Assembly (NCBI GenBank): GCA_009746045.1
Contig: RPFO01000156.1
Coordinates: 321,278 to 385,277 of the forward strand
Direction: 5' to 3'
Source: Mesostigma viride
Lineage: Eukaryota; Streptophyta; Mesostigmatophyceae; Mesostigmatales; Mesostigmataceae
Length of the DNA stretch: 64,000 nucleotides
Part shown: positions 47,201 through 54,984 of the stretch, piece by piece
Layout of the letters: every line of letters starts with the position of its first letter
Position numbering within the stretch: the stretch's first letter is position 1
Translations under genes and position numbers: made by a program
The notes under the pieces: generated by a model
What the model was told of the DNA's origin: nothing
The model's database searches: none
Seen by the model: only the letters and a program-made list of their open reading frames with translations

Positions 47201-49212
47201 CACCCCTCCTGTGGCAACCTCGCCCCTTAACCAGCCACAACCACCGCGCCAGGTCCACCGCACCTTCCGCAACCTCGCCCCCTAGCTAGCCACAACCACC
47301 GCGCCAGGTCCACCGCAGCTTCAGCAACCTCGCCCCTTAACTAGCCACAACCACCGCACCAGGTCTACCCCTCCTGTGGCAACCTCGCCCCTTAACCAGC
47401 CACAACCACCGAGCCAGGTCCACCGCAGCTTCGGCAACATCGCCCCTTAACCAGCCATAACCACCGCGCCAGGTCCACCGCACCTTCGGCAACCTCGCCC
47501 CTTAACCAGCCACAACCCCCGCACCAGGTCTACCCCTCCTGTGGCAACCTCGCCCCTTAACTAGCCACAACCACCGCGCCAGGTCCACCGCAGCTTCGGC
47601 AACCTCGCCCCTTAGCTAGCCACAACCACCGCGCCAGGTCCACCGCACCTGTGGCAACCTCGCCCCTTAACCAGCCACAACCCCCGCACCAGGTCTACCC
47701 CTCCTGTGGCAACCTCGCCCCTTAACTAGCCACAACCCACCGCACCTTCGGCAACCTCGCCCCTTAACCAGCCACAACCACCGCACCAGGTCTACCCCTC
47801 CTGTGGCAACCTCGCCCCTTAACTAGCCACAACCACCGCGCCAGGTCCACCGCAGCTTCAGCAATGTCGCCCCTTAGCTAGCCACAACCACCGCGCCAGG
47901 TCCACCGCAGCTTCGGCAACCTCGCCCCTTAACTAGCCACAACCACTGCGCCAGGTCCACCGCACCTTCGGCAACGTCGCCCCTTAGCTAGCCACAACCA
48001 CCCCACCAGGTCAACCCCTCCTGTGGCAACCTCGCCCCTTAACTAGCCACAACCACCGCGCCAGGTCCACCGCACCTGTGGCAACCTCGCCCCTTAGCTA
48101 GCCACAACCCCCGCACCAGGTCTACCCCTCCTGTGGCAACCTCGCCCCTTAACTAGCCACAACCACCGCGCCAGGTCCACCGCAGCTTCGGCAGCCTCGC
48201 CCCTTAGCTAGCCACAACCACCGCGCCAGGTCTACTGCAGCTTCGGCAACCTCGCCCCTTAGCTAGCCACAACCACCGCGCCAGGTCCACCGCACCTGTG
48301 GCAACCTCGCCTCTTAGCTAGCCACAACCACCGTGCCAGGTCTACTGCACCTTTGGCGGCCTCAGCCATCTTCATGGTGCGCGCGGCCACCGTGTTCTTG
48401 ACCACGAAGTCGTCCGCGTCGAAGTCCCCGGACGACAGAAGCGACGAGTCGCGCCCGAACTCGGTTGAGTCACCCAGCGACATTGAGTCACTGTCCGAGT
48501 CCAGTGTTCGCGACTTGGATTTTTTTGTCGATGCCTTGCCCACGCCAGTTTTGCCCCCAGCGCCCACCCGTGCGCCGGCTTGCCCATAACCCCCAGAGTT
48601 GCTCGGTTGGGCATAGCTCGTGACGTACCGGCCCGCGTCCTTCGCCCCACCGTAGCCCTGTTGCAAGGAACCCGTGATGGGGCCGCGGGTACCGGTACCG
48701 GCCCGCAAGGGGGAGCTGAACGCCACGGCGGCCGTGTGGGTCATGACCGCCGTGGAAATGCCACCTCGCAGGGGGGAATCCCCTGTAAAAGGGCCGCTTT
48801 TCTCGGGATACCCTGCCGGGGACCGGGGCGAGGCTGACGAACCGTACGCCGACCCTGGGCCCACGCGGGGCGAGCCTACCAACCCTGTGGATCCGTAAGC
48901 GCTCCCGGGACCCGCGCGGGGGGATCCTACCAACCCTGCTGCGGATCCGTAAGCTGACCCGGGACCGGCGCGAGGCGACGACGCCTTGGTAGCCACGGAA
49001 AGCGAGCTGGTTCCCGGGCCTGCTCGAGGTGACGAAACCTTGCTGGCCATTGAACCGAAAGCTGCCCCTGCCCCTGCTCGTGGGGAGGCCACTCGAGCTG
49101 ATAAAGAGCCGCGGCCTCGAGGAGACAAGTCCGTATCTGAATCCGATGCCTGCAAAAATTCCTCGAATTCCGACATTTTCCCAGCCTTCGAAGCGTCCTT
49201 GCGTGGAGGCAT
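29230..49212 (-). CDS. CEP162: CEP162-like centriole/transition-zone coiled-coil protein, 18 exons
   Basis: CEP162 binds axonemal microtubules at the centriole distal end and promotes transition-zone assembly. Rebuilt exons, minus strand: 49212-48351, 46453-45777, 45126-44916, 44228-44027, 43401-42246, 41287-41093, 40231-40169, 39543-39490, 38991-38914, 38355-38179, 37462-37247, 36416-36348, 35536-35426, 34592-34419, 33821-33687, 33076-32638, 31906-30630, 29511-29230. All borders are GT-AG, all joints in frame; 2,125 residues. Residues 1-1,035 are disordered: SEFEEFLQASDSDTD at the start, a SPRAGPGSAYGS repeat, acidic patches, SLEELNLDTDSESE. Coiled coil dominates afterwards: LEQETLLTGFQ-KENERLLARM, WYAENQELL, ARIHELEQQ-VRKLQDALQR, VAALIQAAK. 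The C-terminus has RAFQRELDTIL. These blocks in this order match CEP162 as I remember the family. Exon 17 carries a poly-Gly/Ser insert. A further small exon cannot be excluded. Many introns reiterate their own splice junctions. Confidence 0.8.
29596..30620. repeat. Intron 17 repeats copying the exon 17 donor and exon 18 acceptor
   Basis: The exon 17 edge is GACATG|GTACGG on the coding strand. Variants of GGTACGTG preceded by CATG or CTG recur across ~29,805-30,045 and 30,500-30,600 (plus strand: GCGTACCATGTCCTT, CGTACCATATTCTT, CGTACCAGCTCC and others), roughly every 30 bp, with TAGTTAGGAGCTG-type spacers. Near 29,598-29,616 GGCGTGCGGTACTGTGGTTC duplicates the exon 18 acceptor (GCGCGCGGTACTGTGGAAA, 29,502-29,520). 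30,060-30,500 between them is ordinary intron with a short AAGATCTTAA cluster. Confidence 0.8.
36186..36660. repeat. Repeats flanking CEP162-like exon 12
   Basis: 36,186-36,320 is a CAGTCACAAT/CAGTCACTAC array of ~10-bp units just beyond the exon 12 donor. On the other side, the exon 12 acceptor with its edge (plus strand CTTGGCCTGGGCACGCGGCA, 36,411-36,430) is copied near 36,518-36,545 (CTAGGCTGGGCACGCGGCAA) and, more worn, near 36,619-36,645 (CGGGCTTCGCACGCACTTGC). Each copy is followed by the same GGGAAAYACATGGGTGAAA intron segment, giving a ~100-bp period. Confidence 0.8.
37640..37740 (+). mobile_element. Family C repeat inside CEP162-like intron 10
   Basis: GGCACCCTCCCTCCTTGTTG, GGGGTTGAAGGTTCCTTTAT and TGGTACCCATGTGACACAGT match the C bodies at 18,385-18,490 and 15,500-15,620. 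It ends GTGACACAGTCGTGTGCTTT TAGTTAATGG, antisense to the host gene. It shows that this family reaches genic introns outside the transposon clusters. Confidence 0.65.
38395..38735. repeat. Intron 9 repeats: 54-bp x4 and an exon 10 acceptor copy
   Basis: GCGGGACCTCTCCTGATCTA recurs at about 38,519, 38,573, 38,627 and 38,681, an exact 54-bp period, with TACGGAGCTGAATACCATGA in each unit. The block starts with 38,459-38,518 (GGCGCTTGTTCTCCTGCTGA, TGGGTGGGCGGGCGTCTGGC), a copy of the exon 10 acceptor region (38,341-38,400: GGCGCTCGTTCTCTTTCTGG, TGGGTGGGGGTGTATTTGGC). The 54-bp unit is a multiple of three and open in one frame, so it can look like coding repeats. Confidence 0.9.
40560..41035. repeat. 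Degenerate copies of the exon 6 donor in intron 6
   Basis: The true edge on the plus strand is CCCACCTCCTTGAGCCGCTT GGCGCTGGC (41,089-41,117). Copies: CCCACCTCTTTCAGCCATTG (~41,009), CCCACCTCCTTGGGCCGCTG TGCGCTGGCTG (~40,902), CCCACCTTGTACCGCTTGGC (~40,779), and a weaker TTCAAGCCGTTTCCCGCTGG near 40,575. Each strong copy keeps GTGGG at the donor position and is followed by related intron sequence (AGAAGATG/CGACTGAC, TATATTA), spacing about 107-123 bp. Confidence 0.8.
41288..42060. repeat. Copies of the exon 6 acceptor, then a 20-bp array, in intron 5
   Basis: The true acceptor on the coding strand is TTGCCCCAG|GTGGTGGCAA TGAGTGCGC (exon starts 41,287). Copies on the plus strand: ~41,335-41,368 (GCACTCATGGCTACCACCTG), ~41,400-41,430, ~41,474-41,505 (GCTCATGGCCACCATCTGCA), ~41,537-41,570 and ~41,608-41,640, about 70 bp apart, decaying with distance; weaker ones near 41,815 and 41,985. 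Between 41,640 and 41,790 lies a separate 20-bp array (ACGTGAGTGTCAACCACGAT), seven units. Confidence 0.82.
43405..44026. repeat. Intron 4: TCATAGGG array and exon 4 donor repeats
   Basis: 43,420-43,640 is an 8-bp TCATAGGG microsatellite with TTCATAGG and TCATCGGG variants. At the other end, next to the exon 4 donor (plus strand ACCCACCTCGCCTGC, 44,021-44,035), similar ACCACCC...CTGCTGCT blocks recur at ~43,926, ~43,960 and ~43,992 (unit about 30 bp: CAACCACCCACCCCTGCTGC). Each retains a GGTGGGTGGTT-type donor on the coding strand. Confidence 0.8.
44229..47029. other. Other sequence of introns 2, 3 and distal intron 1
   Basis: 44,229-44,915 (intron 3) and 45,127-45,776 (intron 2) show no gene-like content apart from a purine-rich GAGAGAAAGAGAG/GGGGAGGAGGAGG tract at 45,418-45,468. 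46,454-46,720 is a G-rich purine tract (intron 1, acceptor side; pyrimidine-rich on the coding strand). 46,720-47,029 grades into the minisatellite, with isolated older unit fragments (CCTAGCCACGACCAC, TCTAGCCGTGGCC). No transposon of the local families was recognised here. Confidence 0.6.
47030..48350. repeat. About 56-bp minisatellite of ~24 units copying the exon 1 donor
   Basis: Unit on the plus strand: CTAGCCACAACCACCGCGCC, AGGTCCACCGCACCTTCGGC, AACCTCGCCCCTTAA. It fills about 1.3 kb of the 1.9-kb intron 1. On the coding strand each unit reads GGCGAGGTTGCCGAAG|GTGCGG, while the true junction is GGCTGAGGCCGCCAAAG|GTGCAG at 48,351. So the unit starts with a copy of the last ~17 nt of exon 1 and its donor. 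Units vary (GCACC/GCAGC, CCC/CAC) in interspersed patterns, as expected for recombination-driven turnover. Confidence 0.95.
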
Positions 49213-50707
49213 ATTGCTTCTTATTTTCTAACCACAAATTTTCTTACACCTCACCACGCACGAATCAAAAACTGGAATCGATTTCAGTTGCCCGAGAAAT
49301 CGTGTGGTACTGCTGGCTCCCCCTACATTGGCAACTGGCGCCGTGGCACGTGAGATACTGAAACGTAACCAAAAAGTGTTGATTATTGCGATTTCATCAT
49401 TGTCCCACTAACTGCTTATCCGCTCCCAATAATTTGCCAGCCAGCCATCGCTAGATCTCCAGCATCACCGGTCGAGCAGGAATCTGGATTATCCTTGTCC
49501 ATAATAAGAATACTGAGAAGAAGCGAACCGCAAATCGAAAGCGTTCACATAATGTTCCTTATGTTCCAGGAAGTGGCCAGCTTCGGCAAAACTCCATGCC
49601 GTATACGGCGTTTTTCCGCGTAGGTATGTACCTCATACCTGATGAAGAATTACTGTCCTTGAAATTCCCGCCAGTTGTGGAAGGTACCCGCCCGCCTACA
49701 GCACGTGGCCTGTGGCATTTGCAAGTGGCCAGTGCGCTGGCGGGAAATGGCCGAGGCCTCGACCGTTCCCTAAGCCAGCGTTCACACGAACGTTCACAAC
49801 TCCGTTCACAAAGATCGCTCAGCCTGAACGGATCCGGCGAACAGGCCGGCGAACAGACGCGACGAAACGGTTCACACGGCCGTTCCCAAACCCGTTCGCA
49901 CACCCGTTCGCACACCTTGTTCCCCCGGACCTGTGAGTTCAGCCGCTGAGTTACAGCCAAAAGTCGTTAAGTTAGCGAACACGAAGTTTTAAGCCGCGCG
50001 CTTCACGCGGCTTCCGCTCGCCCCCAACTTACCAGCCCGCGCTCAGCCCGTAGGCTGTCGTAGGCTCGTATAATACGCTGTCGCCTGTCGGTACTCGGTA
50101 CTCGCTACTCGGTATAGTTGCTGCGGCGTGAAGCGCGCGGGCGTAATACTGCAGGTTTCCAGGTCCCCCGGATGGGGTCACACACCTGCACCGTACGAGC
50201 CCGCTGTAGTACAACAGCGGGTCGCTGCGTGGGAACTGGTAAGGATGGCGGGGTCACACAACTATACCGTACATGTGATAACACGGCGGGCTACGGCGGG
50301 TAGCTGCGTACCTGCCGTGGGCAGGATGGGTCCCGACAGACAGCAGTGGACCTTGGCGTGGCATACTGTACTGTAGAGTTGTTGTTGTTGTTGTTGTTGT
50401 GGCCCACGCCGCATACTGTACAGTTGCCAACGTGGCACGGTCCGAGTTCCAACTTCCAACGTTTCAAGTTTTAAGGTGCAACGGTGACGTGAGCTTTTTG
50501 TCTCGAATATATTTCGAGCTCTGAAGGCACACCAGTGTTCACACTACGTTGGTCTCTGCTCGATAACTGTACAAGGCAGGGGAGAAGGCTGCCAATTCGG
50601 AGCGGCAAAAGTCGGTTCGGAAACGTCGACATCTCCCAGATAGACCGTAGAATTTAGCAGCTTCGCATCTTTCAGTTTTGTAATCTACAAAGCATAGGTA
50701 TTGAGAA
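49213..50707. promoter_or_regulatory. Divergent promoter region of the CEP162-like and CFAP36-like genes
   Basis: 1,495 bp between two outward-facing start codons. 49,213-49,560 is AT-richer and probably holds the CEP162-like leader. 49,780-49,925 has repeated CGTTCACA/CCGTTCGCACA words of ~10-12 bp. 50,030-50,110 contains TCGGTACTCGGTACTCGCTA. 50,376-50,400 is (GTT)n. 50,480-50,700 precedes the plus-strand start. I found no convincing TATA box, and no motif that I would defend as an RFX-type X-box. Confidence 0.45.
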
Positions 50708-52996
50708 ATGTTGGCGGAGGGACAAGACGCCCCAGGCCCTGTGCAGGACACCATACTCAGTGCAACTCTTCAATTTTTGAAGTCGCCGCCCTTTGTCGGT
50801 GCTGTACATAAATTCGTCGTGGAGCACTGCATGACTTTTGACTCTGATGAGAACAAGCTTGCATACACAAAGCTGCATCAGGTGAGCTGGCGACATTTTC
50901 ACGGATTCTTGCAATCTTGGGTTAGTTGACGCGATGTGTCGCAGAAAGTATACACGTACTATCATATGGACACGGTTTGATTTATTATGTTAGTAACAAC
51001 CCACGGAGCGTGTGGGGAAGCGGGGGAGAGTGTGCTCGGTTATTGCTAGCCTTGTGCCAGAAGAGCTGCCATTGCGTCAACCCTGGCTTTCAATTGCGTG
51101 CCGGCACATGCTTTTAGCACCCACGTCCACAGACAAACGGCTGTCTTTGTGGCTCTCGCCTCTAGTTGGCCATCTTGTTTCTTTGGTGTCCTTGTCAGCT
51201 GTGACATCGCAACGCTGGCAAATATTCTAAACATAGCCATACACAAAGTTGAAGGCACGCTTTGAATGAAGCCTTCTTCTTGCATCCAAGCGTGTAGTGC
51301 ACATTTCCACGGTAGCAATCCTCATTGTGCACGAGGTGTGTGCGGATGGTACAACCAGATGAGATGTGTGCGGATGGTACAACCAGATGAGGTGTGTGCG
51401 GATGGGACGCAGAAAGGAACGCATATGGCGCGCTTGCGTGTCCGTGCCAAGTATGTCAAGATGCCTGTACGAGAAGTCAAATGAGATAATGTGTGAGATG
51501 GCACAAAGGACATCAATCACCACACACGACGTTATACTAGCTGCTCTATGTGTTCTTGTATGCGTCTCTAGTGTGATGCTAAGGACTCTATAAGTAGTCT
51601 ATATTTTTTCCACGTAAGAAACTCCAGCGTGAGTGTGGGTGCGATATCTTCACCCTTGTCCCATACCCATGTTTGATGGTAGGTACCAAGCAATTCTATT
51701 AATGGGGTAAGCTCAGCTCACGCGATCCACCTGACGTCATGAACCGTTGACTGACCAAACATGCTGCGTTTGTGCGATAACGCACATCCAGTGCCCCGCA
51801 GTCACTATCCCTGACAACCTATACTGTACCCCCTGTGTATAAACCCCCTAATTCATTAATCACCCCCTAATTATTTGGGTGCACATGACTCTTTCAACAC
51901 CGTCTTTGATGATTTACCCCCGATGACAAGTCCTCTTGGCTCTTTGTTGTACTCTCTATGCCACAGCCCCCTGCATGCCCTACCCACGATGCCTGACCCC
52001 CTACATGCCCCCCTATCCTCTGTGTGGCACATCCTCTGTGTGTAACTGTCCGCCATATTTGAGCGCCCAGGACTTGGACAGCATCGCGTTTGATGATCTA
52101 CCTCCCCATACCGCACCCTCAATGCCACATCCGTTCGTGTGCAATCCCCCCATATACCTCTGTGTGCGCAGACTTTTTGAACGTCGTGTTTGATGGTCTA
52201 CCCTTTCATCCTGTACCCTTGAGGATTTATGCTCACGTGACGTGCGGGTTGGTTAATGAATGAATCCCATACCTACCGTGCCCTCCCTTCTATGCCACTC
52301 TTTCTTCCCCCCATATACCCCACATCCACAATAATCTGCCCGTATACTACTGCATGCGCAGGACTTTGTCAACATCGTGTTTGACTTGATTGAGAAGTTT
52401 CTGGACAGCAGCGGCGTACCCTTTGAGCAGTTTGCGGCCGCCTGCGAGCACGGGGTGGAGCACGGGGGGGGCGACGCGTTTGTCTTCCAGCAGATTATTG
52501 CCGTTGACGACTTCTCACGTATGTGCCATCGATAATAAACAATAAGTTCCTGTAACGTGTAAAGGGCCTTCACGGGAGCATTGCCTGACAACCTCTCTCA
52601 TAAGTGCAACAAATAACAACTACTCGGTTCCTCCCCCTCTCCCCCCAGCCCCCCACACCGTTTATCCCCAGCCAACTTCCCTCTTGCTGCTTTCCAAGCC
52701 TGGATGTATGCCACTTACTACACCCCTGCTATAGACCAATGTTTCCCTGCTTCATGTGCTGTAGATCCCTGGTGTACGCATTGCTGTCCTCGTAAACTTC
52801 CCCTTTGGTCTTGTTTGAGCTGTGGCAGCAAGTGGTCTTCTGCGTTTTGTAATAAATGTCTGTCATTTGAAGCCCTCCGCCCCAGATATCAGGGACATGA
52901 TGCCCATTTATGCAGGCACATATTCTGAATGTATACTCCCGCTCCGCCGTCACTCACGCATGCACACATGCACTCATGCCCCCCCCCCCCCCCCCC

Positions 52997-53054
<58 letters not shown>

Positions 53055-53282
53055 ACCAACACCAACACCATCACACCAGATTTTAAGGACATGATGCGCC
53101 GCATGTATGAGCGCATGAAGCACTGCCCGATGCACGCGCAGAAGCGCATCCAGGAGATGGCCACGACGGGCCAGGCCAAGACACCCAACAGCCCCACCGC
53201 GGCGTCTGGGTGCCCCGTGCCCGCGCAGGGTCTGCCCAGGCCAGGGTCCCGCATGGAGCGCCCGGCTTCACGCCTGGCATGA
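50708..53282 (+). CDS. CFAP36: BART-domain protein, CFAP36/CCDC104-like, 3 exons
   Basis: CFAP36 is a ciliary protein whose BART domain binds ARL3-type GTPases, which release lipidated cargo into cilia. Exons: 50708-50881, 52362-52518, 53080-53282; phases 0 and 1; 177 residues. The BART domain covers about residues 14-125: QFLKSPPFVGAVHKFVVEHC, FDSDENKLAYTKLHQ, DFVNIVFDLIEKFLDSSG, PFEQFAAACEHG, QQIIAVDDFS-H-FKDMMRR. ENKL.YT..H, EQF..AC and DDF..FK.MM favour CFAP36 over ARL2BP, which shares the fold. The C-terminal tail (~45 residues, Pro/Ser-rich) is much shorter than the coiled-coil tail of animal CFAP36. The start is the first in-frame ATG. Intron 1 contains three copies of the exon 2 acceptor region, intron 2 one of exon 3. 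It lies head-to-head with the CEP162-like gene. Confidence 0.8.
51330..52200. repeat. Intron 1 repeats: 27-bp x3 and exon 2 acceptor copies
   Basis: 51,339-51,410 holds three copies of a ~27-bp unit (GTGTGCGGATGGTACAACCA GATGAG). The exon 2 edge (TGCGCAG|GACTTTGTCA ACATCGTGTTTGACTTG) is echoed at ~51,885-51,915 (GACTCTTTCAACACCGTCTT TGATGATTTACC), ~52,059-52,101 (GCCCAGGACTTGGACAGCAT CGCGTTTGATGATCTACC) and ~52,164-52,203 (GTGCGCAGACTTTTTGAACG TCGTGTTTGATGGTCTACC). The last two keep a CAG acceptor. TGATGRTYTACC is shared among the copies but not the exon, so the copies derive from each other. Confidence 0.85.
52870..53060. repeat. Intron 2: exon 3 acceptor copy, poly-C and (CA)n
   Basis: 52,882-52,916 (CCCAGATATCAGGGACATGA TGCCCATTTATGC) parallels the exon 3 start (ACCAGATTTTAAGGACATGA TGCGCCGCATGTATG, 53,075-53,109), including a CAG acceptor. 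Between them are an 18-C run (52,980-52,996) and a (CA)n microsatellite (about 53,001-53,053) ending 26 bp before the true acceptor. Confidence 0.85.
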
Positions 53283-54365
53283 GGGTCCCTGCTGTGGCAC
53301 GTGTCGGAAGGGGCTGCACTGGCATGAACAATAAGCGTCCCCCCCCACTTGGTGTGACAGGATCAGAAACAGGAACCTCCCCACTTGTGCATGAAAGAGA
53401 AAGAGTTTTTTTCGTTTCTCGTGAGGAATCTCTTGGCACTCAAGATAGAAAGGCACCATGCCGCTTGGTGTGCAAAAGAGAGGGGCATTTCTTTTTTTGG
53501 CATGTCCTCTCTCGGCGGTGAGAGGGGCTGCTCATTGGTGGGCCAGGCCAGGATGACTCGTAACCCTTTGCCAGGAGGGCCCGGGCACTACAGTGGCTAT
53601 TCTACTGTGGCTCGGGGGGGTTGCCAGGCAGGCTATAACTGGTGGCCAGCTTCCTGCTCTGTGCCTGTTTCGGCGGTGTCAATGAATCAACCAGAGGGCC
53701 ACAGGAGGGAGCTGCCTGTCTTGCTGCCTGTATTAAAAGAGACAATACCAGGGTATGTATGTACCCTGGTGTTGACTCCTTGAGACACGGATGGCCCTGT
53801 GGTGTGTCATCGTAGGACGAGGGACTTCTATCGATGGCCATTTTCGACTGCTTTGTCCTTCTTTGACGGCAAGAAATGCTTGGCGGAACACGGGCCCTAG
53901 GTTGTACACCGTGGCAGAGCCACGTGTGGATTTTTAGTGAACCCTTAGAACGCCACTACCTGTGCCCGCATGTTATCTCCTTGTTAAGCGATGCCGCGAT
54001 CTTGTTTACGTCAGAATGAGCGCGCTTGCACATGCTCATGGATGTGCTCGCAAAGTTTCTGGCTTGCTCTTCCATGTTGTTGTGACTTCCTTGTTGCGCG
54101 CTTGATCGAGCAGCGACTACCATGCACTACTTCATAGGAAAATGCTGTAGTCCTTGGATTTCTCTCTTGATGAAACAATCTTGGCGTGCTGCAAACTTAC
54201 TCCCATGCACATGCAATTCAAAAAATTCTGTGGACCTGCATGCAAAACATGCAGCCCATCACGCTTATCTATGTGCATGCATTACGTACCGCATTCCTGA
54301 TTCCCTAGCGCATGTACGTATGTACACATGGTGATGCATGTGCTGGCACACGTCATGCATGTGAT
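53283..54365. other. Downstream of the CFAP36-like gene; no gene seen
   Basis: Presumably 3' UTR followed by intergenic DNA. 53,385-53,470 and 53,485-53,520 have near-parallel phrases (GTGCATGAAAGAGAAAGAG, GTGCAAAAGAGAGGGGCATT) suggesting an old duplication. No reading frame with family resemblance, no RNA gene and no local transposon family were recognised up to 54,365. Confidence 0.5.
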
Positions 54366-54505
54366 GCAGGTATTAATTCATTAGTTAATTTACACATATA
54401 AAAGATATATTTGAACATATATCTCCGTGGGGAGCACATGTAATGCATATCCTTGAGAAGGGGTGTATGTTTTTTCATACATTCTGGGCTACAACATGCA
54501 GGTGA
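54366..54505 (-). mobile_element. Family B 3' end, minus strand, 5'-truncated
   Basis: On the minus strand: CCAGAATGTATGAAAAAACA, CCCCTTCTCAAGGATATGCA TTACATGT, the hairpin CTCC-CCAC-GGAG (54423-54434), then ATATATGTTCAAATATATC and a TTAACTAATGAATTAAT tail (54,368-54,384). It matches the B 3' ends at 4,380-4,478 and 59,490-59,577. The 5' end is cut near 54,505. 54,506-54,980 downstream shows nothing recognisable. Confidence 0.7.
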
Positions 54506-54984
54506 GCTAGGGAATGTAAATTACTGCCACCTGCCTGCTCATGCATACCTGCATGTATTGATCATAGTACCATTTCGTTGTCCACATCGTCGCGACGTCG
54601 CTGCAGCAACACGATGTTTTCTGGCATACACGGGCTTTTAGTTCCCGCCGCACATTTGAAAGTGCTGTCCTCCGGATTTTTGCCTTTGCACCGTGTGCAG
54701 TTCTTGGACGTTTGGAATCATGGCATGGCTAACGTAATGACTGACTAGCTAGACCTTTTCAGTGGTTTCCCATTTGTGGGTATTTCCTCGTAAATGGTGG
54801 AAGAGCGATCGCAGCAATGGTGCTTACCCCTAGACACTCCCGGCCAGAGGCTCGAAACACACGCCCTGATCAAGCAAGCTGTTTCCGGCCCCACCGTCTA
54901 GGTCATCTAGTCGCTCTACACGTAAGCCCTGAAATATTTATAAGCCCTGAAATTATGGCTGGAGCCAAAAGTTCAATGCACAAT

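Noticed and set aside
47030-48350. CRISPR-like regular array
   Set aside because: Units are contiguous with no unique spacers, and the array is an intronic minisatellite in a eukaryotic gene.
50376-50400. (GTT)n as a coding Gln or regulatory tract
   Set aside because: Short trinucleotide run in an intergenic region with no adjoining frame; treated as a microsatellite.
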